A DNA stretch of 10,536 nt. Source: Candidatus Methanophagales archaeon. Its GTDB lineage: Archaea > Halobacteriota > Syntropharchaeia > Alkanophagales > Methanospirareceae. Positions 5,950-10,536 of the stretch are shown here, one piece after another. The stretch is from contig JAGGZZ010000258.1 in NCBI GenBank assembly GCA_021161765.1, forward strand, positions 1 through 10,536. The letters are read 5' to 3'. The translations under genes and the position numbers were made by a program. Numbering within the stretch: the first letter of the stretch is position 1; the number at the start of each line of letters is the position of its first letter. The notes under the pieces were generated by a model. It did no database searches. It had not been told where the DNA came from and was given only the letters and a program-made list of their open reading frames with translations.

Positions 5950-6219
5950 TTATCTCCTTTCGCTCTTCACCACCTCTATTTCATAATCATGTATTACCGG
6001 GTTGGCAAGAAGTTTTCTGCACATTTCTTCTACTTCCTGCTTCACCTTTTCTTCGTCTTCTCCCTCTCCTTCTCCTGGCTCTACTTCTATCCTGAAAGAT
6101 TTTAGTGATTTTACGCTACGCACGTCTCTAAACCCGAGCAGATTCAGCGCTTTTTTCGTGTTCTCGCCTTCCGGGTCTGCAACTCCACGCTTCAGTTTTA
6201 TCGTTACGTTTAGTTCCAT
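5950..6219 (-). CDS. purS: Phosphoribosylformylglycinamidine synthase subunit PurS
   Basis: Small structural subunit of the three-part FGAM synthase (PurS, PurQ, PurL) in purine biosynthesis; it bridges the glutaminase and synthase subunits. From ATG 6219 (89 residues), the family hallmarks are VTIKLKRGVADPEG (5-18), KALNLLGFRDV (23-33) and the near-invariant KLLANPVIHDYEIE (69-82). Length is typical. An acidic insert GEGEGEDEE (50-58) replaces the usual short turn. The start region on the minus strand reads GTG ATG ATG ATG (6228 to 6217). The last ATG matches the usual family start, and the GTGAT ahead of it can pair with the 16S 3' end, but 6228 is possible, especially on a leaderless transcript. 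purQ and purL are not adjacent in the window. Downstream is trpS. Confidence 0.9.
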   Translation of the reverse strand: MELNVTIKLKRGVADPEGENTKKALNLLGFRDVRSVKSLKSFRIEVEPGEGEGEDEEKVKQEVEEMCRKLLANPVIHDYEIEVVKSERR

Positions 6220-6245
6220 CATCATCACGTTTTTCTATTAATGTT

Positions 6246-6259
6246 TCTATAAAATAACC
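6246..6259 (-). promoter_or_regulatory. TATA-box promoter of purS
   Basis: On the minus strand GGTTATTTTATAGA is centred about 25-33 bp before the GTG/ATG cluster at 6228-6217, predicting a leaderless or nearly leaderless mRNA. Its upstream edge overlaps the terminal motif of the adjacent repeat (6255-6285). Confidence 0.4.
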
Positions 6260-6535
6260 ACAAGATTACACAGATTTACACGAGAGCAACACAATAGCAG
6301 CGATAGCTTTTCCGTGTTTCATTAACGATTTTTTTCCATATTAATGCTATATCTTGTTGTATATAAAGTAAGGCTTCCTTCTATTTAAGACATGGATTAT
6401 CTCTTTTTGTTAGGCAGGTGAGATATTTTTAACGGCATTGCTCCTTTCATCTGTATCAATCTGCGTCAATAATTTATTTTCTATTTTCTTGTGTTAATCT
6501 CGTGAAATCTCGTGGTTTGTTAATAGCAATTTGTT
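6255..6535. repeat. Intergenic repeat, left copy flanking the helicase gene
   Basis: This fills most of the ~350-bp gap between purS and the helicase; no gene is seen. Its left edge, TAACCACAAGATTACACAG onward (6255-6285), matches 9522-9553. Its middle (6357-6392, beginning TTGTATATAAAGTA) matches 9561-9596 at 30 of 36 positions. Its right part (6448-6481, ending AATAATTTATTTTC) matches 9662-9695 at 30 of 34. The right end (about 6487-6523, with CTCGTGGTTTGTTA) is roughly the reverse complement of the left edge, giving the element imperfect terminal inverted repeats. It carries about 70 bp (6286-6356) lacking in the right copy. It looks like a degenerate dispersed element without coding capacity. 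Confidence 0.65.
6357..6370 (+). promoter_or_regulatory. TATA-like element inside the left repeat copy
   Basis: TTGTATATAAAGTA is identical in the right repeat copy (9561-9574). It resembles an archaeal TATA box reading towards the helicase, but would imply a leader of about 180 nt. Its conservation may reflect the repeat rather than promoter function. Confidence 0.3.
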
Positions 6536-6551
6536 ACTTGAATGACTATAG

Positions 6552-6559
6552 TTTAAATA
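6552..6559 (+). promoter_or_regulatory. Possible proximal TATA box of the helicase gene
   Basis: TTTAAATA lies 17-24 bp before ATG 6576, and no ribosome-binding site precedes that ATG. The position suggests a leaderless mRNA, although the spacing is slightly short. Confidence 0.3.
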
Positions 6560-6575
6560 AAAATAAATCACCGCC

Positions 6576-9506
6576 ATGAACGCTTTCTCTTTGCTCAACG
6601 CTGAGATTCAAAATGTATTAGAAAAGACAGAGAAGTTTTCCGCTCGTGCGCCCACAGAACCACAGGAATTAGGCATTCCGCTCATTTTAGAAGGAAAAGA
6701 CGTATTGCTCATAGCACCTACGGGTTCTGGCAAGACCGAAGCTGCCGTTCTACCGGTGTTTCAGAAGATACTGGAAGCGAAAGAGAAGGAACGAAACAGT
6801 GAGAAAAAGGGTTTCTACGCTCTTTATATCACGCCTTTACGCGCTTTGAATCGCGATATGCTTTCAAGGCTGGAGCAGTGGGGAGCCCAACTCGGCATCA
6901 CCATAGAAGTTCGACATGGCGACACCAGCACGTATGCAAGGAGGAGACAAGCCTTAAACCCACCTGATATGCTCATCACCACACCGGAAACGATACAGGC
7001 GATGATCCCGGGAAAAAGGCTGCGAGAGAGTTTGAAATCGCTGCGGTACGTGATAATAGATGAAGTGCACGAATTAGCGAACTCCAAACGAGGAGCACAG
7101 CTTGCAGTTGCGTTAGAACGAATGGCAGAACTTGCAGGTGATTTCCAGCGAATATGTCTGTCCGCGACCGTTGGGAATCCGGAAGAAGTAGCGAAATTCT
7201 TCGCCGGTTGTGGGCGTGAGAAGATGCAGGTTGTAAACACGGACACGGATTCCACAAAAGCGATTGAAATAGAGGTTTTAAACCCCCAAAAGACGAAAAG
7301 AGATGAAAAGAAGGCAAAAGAGCTGGGCGTTGACCCCGAAGTGATAGCTCATGTAAGAACCATAAGGACGGCGGTGAAAAAGTGCAAATCGAGCTTGATA
7401 TTCGTGAACACGAGAAGAGCGGCGGAGATGCTCGCTTCGGTTATAAACAAGTTTGAATCCGGGTTAATCGGCGTTCATCACGGCTCACTGTCAAAAGAGA
7501 TAAGGATAGAAGCGGAGGACAAATTCAAACAGGGAGCGATAAAAGGCCTTATTTGCACCAGTTCAATGGAACTCGGCATTGACATCGGCTCGATTGAACT
7601 CGTGATTCAATATACATCGCCACGCGAAGTAGCGAGATTGGTGCAGCGTGTAGGACGTGCCTCGCACTTCGTTAAAAAAATTTCCACGGGCAAGGTCATT
7701 GCCCTTACCCCTGACGATATAGCGGAATCGTTGGTGATTGCACGAAGAGCAAGGGATGGAGAAATAGAAGACATAAAGCTGAAGGAAGGTTCACTGGACG
7801 TCTTAGCAAATCAAATTTGTGGTATGCTGCTGGACGTTGGTGCCGTTTCGACGGATAAACTCTATTCGCGGATACAAAGGGCGTATCCGTTCAGGAACGT
7901 TTCTTTTGACTCAATGATGCGTGTGATAGAGCAGTTAGAGGAGGAGAGATTGGTAAGAATAGATGGGGGGGATATACGGCGGAGTAAAAGCACGAGAACG
8001 TATTATTACGAGAATCTTTCGATGATTCCGGACGAGAGGAAATATGAGGTGTATGACATGGTAAGCGGGAAACTGATTTGCCTGCTGGACGAGCGGTTCA
8101 TGCTGAATTTCGCGGCTCCCGGTGCGTTATTCGTTGCAAAGGGCGAAACGTGGCGGATAGTGGATTCGGATGTAGAAACAGAGAAAGAAAAGATAAACGT
8201 AGAACCCGGTGTAAAGAGGGAAGGCGAGATACCCAAATGGGAAGGCGAGGAAATACCCGTTCCTTTTGCGGTTGCACAGGAAGTAGGTGAGTTAAGAAAC
8301 AAAATCGCTTCTTTTTTCGCTTCTGATTCGAGTTCGGCGGTGGGGAAGATTGCGGATTTAGAGACGGATTTGAAGCGGGAATATGGAGTACGGGTGAATT
8401 CCTCCTGTTTGGAAACGCTCATAGACCTAATAAAAGAGCAGATTAAGGAAAAGTGTCCCGTGCCAACGGCGAAGGAAGTGGTTGTAGAGACGACGAAAGA
8501 CGAAAAGGAAATGGTGATAAACGCTTGCTTTGGGCATCGTGTAAACGAGACGTTTGGACGGCTGATTGTCGCTTTACTCGGCGCTCGACTCGGCACGGAC
8601 ATTTCCATGGAGGTAGACCCCTACCGGATAAAATTAAAATCCGGAAGAAGGATGAAGAAAGAAGCCCTGCAGCAGACGTTGAACTCAATTGAACCTGAAT
8701 TCGTCCAGCCGATATTAGAAAAGACACTGAAAAACTCCTTTCTGCTTAAATGGGAGCTGTTGAACGTGGCGAAGCGTTTCGGTGCGCTGCGTAAGGACTT
8801 TGATAGGAAACGGATTTCCGCCGATACGTTAGTGAAATTATTCTCGGGGACGCCGATATACGAAGAGACCGTGAATGACATCTTCGCTGATAAGCTTGAC
8901 GTGGAGCGAACGAAAGAAGTATTGAGGGGGCTAAAATCAGGCGAGATAAAGCTCTGTTTTTCTTCATGCGGGTTAGGGTTAAGTCCCATTGGCGCCTCCG
9001 GGTATTTGAGTTGGCGTGACGTACTGGCGTCTGAACGAAACGAAAGTGTGATTATAGATGCGTTAAGGAACAGAATAATGAACGATAGGGTGATTTTATT
9101 CTGTGTGAATTGTAAGCGCTGGGAATCGCAAAAGCGAGTGAAAACGGTAATTGAATCAGGGACGGAATCGCTTGTTTGCCCGTTTTGCAACTCGAGGTTG
9201 ATTGCCGCGTTAAAACCGTGGGAGAAGGAAGAAATCAAGATTGTGAGAAGGACAGGTTCCGCTGTTGAAAAGGAGAATAAAGCGCGTGTGAAAAGAGTGT
9301 ATCGAAACGCAAATCTGGTTTTGTCGCATGGCGTTCTCGCCGTGATTGCTCTTGCGGCTCGTGGCATAGGTCCGGAAGTGGCATCAAGAATAATACGGAG
9401 GTCTAAAGACATAGCGGGCGAGTATGAGTACGAGTATGACTTTTATCGTAATATACTGGAGGAGGAGAGGAGGTATATGAGGACGAAGAGGTTTTGGGAG
9501 TTATAG
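6576..9506 (+). CDS. lhr: Lhr-type superfamily 2 helicase with C-terminal four-Cys cluster
   Basis: Large ATP-dependent nucleic-acid helicase (976 residues) of the Lhr family, 3'-5' translocases linked to DNA repair and recombination. Motifs in order: Q-motif-like TEPQELGIP (27-35), Walker A APTGSGKT (47-54), Ia PLRAL (87-91), TTPE (135-138), DEVH (162-165), SAT (196-198), LIFVNTRR (274-281), HHGSLS (301-306), TSSMELGIDIG (328-338) and arginine-finger QRVGRASH (357-364). A winged-helix region follows (about 400-480). IPKWEGE (552-558) corresponds to the tryptophan-containing PFW-G loop of the Lhr core. Near the C-terminus CVNC (843-846) and CPFC (868-871) form a probable zinc ribbon. E. coli-type Lhr is much longer; archaeal forms are about 850-950 residues. 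M1 is the only Met ahead of the Q motif. The gene stands alone between two copies of an intergenic repeat. Naming as lhr is by family; the subgroup is not certain. Confidence 0.9.
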   Translation: MNAFSLLNAEIQNVLEKTEKFSARAPTEPQELGIPLILEGKDVLLIAPTGSGKTEAAVLPVFQKILEAKEKERNSEKKGFYALYITPLRALNRDMLSRLEQWGAQLGITIEVRHGDTSTYARRRQALNPPDMLITTPETIQAMIPGKRLRESLKSLRYVIIDEVHELANSKRGAQLAVALERMAELAGDFQRICLSATVGNPEEVAKFFAGCGREKMQVVNTDTDSTKAIEIEVLNPQKTKRDEKKAKELGVDPEVIAHVRTIRTAVKKCKSSLIFVNTRRAAEMLASVINKFESGLIGVHHGSLSKEIRIEAEDKFKQGAIKGLICTSSMELGIDIGSIELVIQYTSPREVARLVQRVGRASHFVKKISTGKVIALTPDDIAESLVIARRARDGEIEDIKLKEGSLDVLANQICGMLLDVGAVSTDKLYSRIQRAYPFRNVSFDSMMRVIEQLEEERLVRIDGGDIRRSKSTRTYYYENLSMIPDERKYEVYDMVSGKLICLLDERFMLNFAAPGALFVAKGETWRIVDSDVETEKEKINVEPGVKREGEIPKWEGEEIPVPFAVAQEVGELRNKIASFFASDSSSAVGKIADLETDLKREYGVRVNSSCLETLIDLIKEQIKEKCPVPTAKEVVVETTKDEKEMVINACFGHRVNETFGRLIVALLGARLGTDISMEVDPYRIKLKSGRRMKKEALQQTLNSIEPEFVQPILEKTLKNSFLLKWELLNVAKRFGALRKDFDRKRISADTLVKLFSGTPIYEETVNDIFADKLDVERTKEVLRGLKSGEIKLCFSSCGLGLSPIGASGYLSWRDVLASERNESVIIDALRNRIMNDRVILFCVNCKRWESQKRVKTVIESGTESLVCPFCNSRLIAALKPWEKEEIKIVRRTGSAVEKENKARVKRVYRNANLVLSHGVLAVIALAARGIGPEVASRIIRRSKDIAGEYEYEYDFYRNILEEERRYMRTKRFWEL

Positions 9507-9521
9507 GCATTCTGAAAAGTA

Positions 9522-9700
9522 TTAACCACAAGATTACGCAGATTTTCACAAGATTATCTATTGTATATAAAGTATAACATTCTTCTATTTGAGACACAGA
9601 TTTACACGGATTTACACGGATTTACGCAGATTCATTTTAGTCTAACCGTGTTGATTCTTAGCATCTGTGTTAATCTGTGTCTATAATTTATTTTCACAAA
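9522..9700. repeat. Intergenic repeat, right copy flanking the helicase gene
   Basis: Occupies the gap between the helicase and the hps-rraA fusion. It starts TTAACCACAAGATTACGCAG (9522), contains the TATA-like TTGTATATAAAGTA (9561-9574), then a small tandem run of GGATTTACAC-like units (about 9595-9632), and ends with CATCTGTGTTAATC onward (9662-9695). The words CACAGATTTACAC and ATCTGTGTTAATCTGTGT are opposed, so the element can fold back on itself. It is a diverged copy of the repeat at 6255-6535. No gene is seen in it. Confidence 0.65.
9682..9694 (+). promoter_or_regulatory. TATA-box promoter of the hps-rraA fusion
   Basis: TATAATTTATTTT is centred about 28 bp before ATG 9717 and no ribosome-binding site precedes that ATG, predicting a leaderless mRNA. 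The box lies within the conserved right part of the repeat. The equivalent sequence in the left copy (6469-6480) is too far from the helicase start to serve the same way. Confidence 0.45.
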
Positions 9701-9716
9701 AAGCCTAACAGCGAAC

Positions 9717-10536
9717 ATGGAGGAAAAGAAAGAGCGGAAAATACTGCAAGTTGCCCTTGACGTGCTCGAGCTGGAAAGGGCGATAGAAATAGGGAGAGAG
9801 TGTTTAGAAGGCGGCGCTGACTGGTTAGAGGCGGGAACGCCGCTAATAAAAAGTGAAGGAATGAATGCAATAAGGGCATTGAAAGATGCTTTTCCCGAAG
9901 TGAATATCGTTGCAGACATGAAAACGATGGACACGGGTGCGATAGAAATGGAGATGGCGGCGAAATCCGGTGCTTCGGTGGTCTCTATACTTGCGGTTGC
10001 CGATAACGCCGTGATAGAAGAGGCGGTAAAATCCGCTCGTAAATACGGTGTGGCAGTTATGGTGGATATAATGAACACCGAAGACCCGGTGAGGAGAGCG
10101 AAGGAGCTGGAAGAGATGGGTGTGGATTACGTCTGTGTGCACGTGGGAATAGACCAGCAGATGCGGGGAATGGATGTGTTAAGTCTTCTGGAAAACGTAT
10201 CGGCTGCAATAAGTACACCATTAGCAGTAGCGGGTGGTATAGATGCGGAAATGGCATCAGAAGCGGTGAATCTGGGTGCCGACATCATTATTGTGGGCGG
10301 GAACATAACGAGGTCCGCGAAGGTGCGTGACTCAACGATAAAGATAAGAGAAAGAATGGATTTGGGGACGGTAGAAAAAGAAGAGACAAAGGATGCGAAG
10401 AAGAGAACATTGGATGCCCGGATTTTCGAGTTGTTTATGCAGGTGTCCACACCGAACATTTCGGATGCACTGCATCGTAAGGGAGTAATGCAGGGTATAA
10501 AACCGGTATTTGATGATAACATAAAGCTCGTGGGCA
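9717..10536 (+). CDS. hps: 3-hexulose-6-phosphate synthase fused to RraA-like domain, 3'-truncated by window edge
   Basis: Bifunctional-looking protein; 273 codons are visible and the frame is open at the window end. Residues 1 to about 210 are a TIM-barrel 3-hexulose-6-phosphate synthase of the OMP decarboxylase superfamily, interconverting ribulose 5-phosphate plus formaldehyde and hexulose 6-phosphate. In archaea this mainly supplies pentose phosphate for nucleotides and may handle formaldehyde. Metal/substrate residues are visible: D15 in QVALDV, E38 in WLEAGTP, D67/K69/D72 in DMKTMDTG, the late phosphate loop VAGGIDAEMA and IIIVGGNI. A charged linker (about 211-232) leads into an RraA-like domain beginning ARIFELFMQVSTPNISDALH. 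The RraA-like fold occurs in RNase E regulators and in aldolases, so its activity here is not assigned. The start ATG 9717 fits the domain boundary and a TATA box 28 bp upstream. Confidence 0.9.
   Translation, partial: MEEKKERKILQVALDVLELERAIEIGRECLEGGADWLEAGTPLIKSEGMNAIRALKDAFPEVNIVADMKTMDTGAIEMEMAAKSGASVVSILAVADNAVIEEAVKSARKYGVAVMVDIMNTEDPVRRAKELEEMGVDYVCVHVGIDQQMRGMDVLSLLENVSAAISTPLAVAGGIDAEMASEAVNLGADIIIVGGNITRSAKVRDSTIKIRERMDLGTVEKEETKDAKKRTLDARIFELFMQVSTPNISDALHRKGVMQGIKPVFDDNIKLVG

Noticed and set aside
5950..6228. Elongation factor 1-beta for the small acidic protein
   Set aside because: Size and acidity fit, but the KLLANPVIxDYE ending and the LKxGVxDPEG beginning are PurS hallmarks.
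6229..6575. Possible small gene or RNA in the purS-helicase gap
   Set aside because: No frame with a credible start and composition was seen, and the stretch is explained by repeat blocks and promoter elements. A small RNA cannot be excluded by eye.
8006..9412. Long antisense open frames within the helicase gene (8006-8608, 8621-9412)
   Set aside because: They lie opposite a clearly coding helicase frame, have serine/phenylalanine-rich compositions typical of antisense shadows, and no recognisable motifs.
9595..9632. CRISPR-like or regulatory tandem array from the GGATTTACAC repeats
   Set aside because: Units are about 10 bp with no spacers and only about three copies; they are part of the degenerate intergenic repeat.
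9632..10522. Minus-strand frames opposite the hps-rraA gene
   Set aside because: The plus-strand frame has unmistakable HPS and RraA-like motifs; the opposite frames are low-complexity shadows.

Overview
The window looks like chromosomal DNA from a euryarchaeon, probably a methanogen- or ANME-like lineage; the lineage is inference and the archaeal assignment is firmer. Supporting it are an archaeal-type mevalonate kinase, an archaeal/eukaryotic-type tryptophanyl-tRNA synthetase, a long Lhr-type helicase with a C-terminal four-cysteine cluster, a fused hexulose-phosphate synthase/RraA-like protein, and TATA-box promoters about 25 bp ahead of leaderless or short-leader starts.

Layout. At the left edge lies the 3' end of an AT-rich endonuclease/exonuclease/phosphatase-family gene (+). 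It is followed 16 bp later by an 88-bp folded palindrome, bounded by GTATAAC and GTTATAC, that resembles an integron attC site, so gene plus site look like a gene cassette. A minus-strand block then runs from high to low coordinates: purS (purine synthesis), trpS, a HAD phosphatase, a DarG-like macrodomain antitoxin, a DarT-like DNA ADP-ribosyltransferase toxin and mevalonate kinase. The toxin-antitoxin pair is AT-rich, has its own TATA box directly after the HAD stop codon, and sits between two housekeeping-like genes. On the plus strand follow an lhr-type helicase and, running off the right edge, the hps-rraA fusion. The helicase gene is flanked by two diverged copies of one intergenic repeat.

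How the genes fit together. The housekeeping genes (isoprenoid, purine, tRNA charging, ribulose-monophosphate chemistry, helicase) share no single pathway. The accessory content is the cassette-like nuclease with its attC-like site, and the unusual DarTG pair: macrodomain gene first, short antitoxin, and a toxin about twice the usual length with a C-terminal region carrying a degenerate HD-like signature. Both accessory pieces abut the mevalonate kinase gene, one on each side, suggesting a local insertion hot spot.

Non-coding stretches. 6229-6575 (about 350 bp) and 9507-9716 (about 210 bp) hold the paired repeats and promoter elements, and no coding sequence is evident. 5771-5949 holds short repeats and a 14-bp inverted repeat. 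No tRNA, rRNA, CRISPR array or insertion-sequence transposase was seen.
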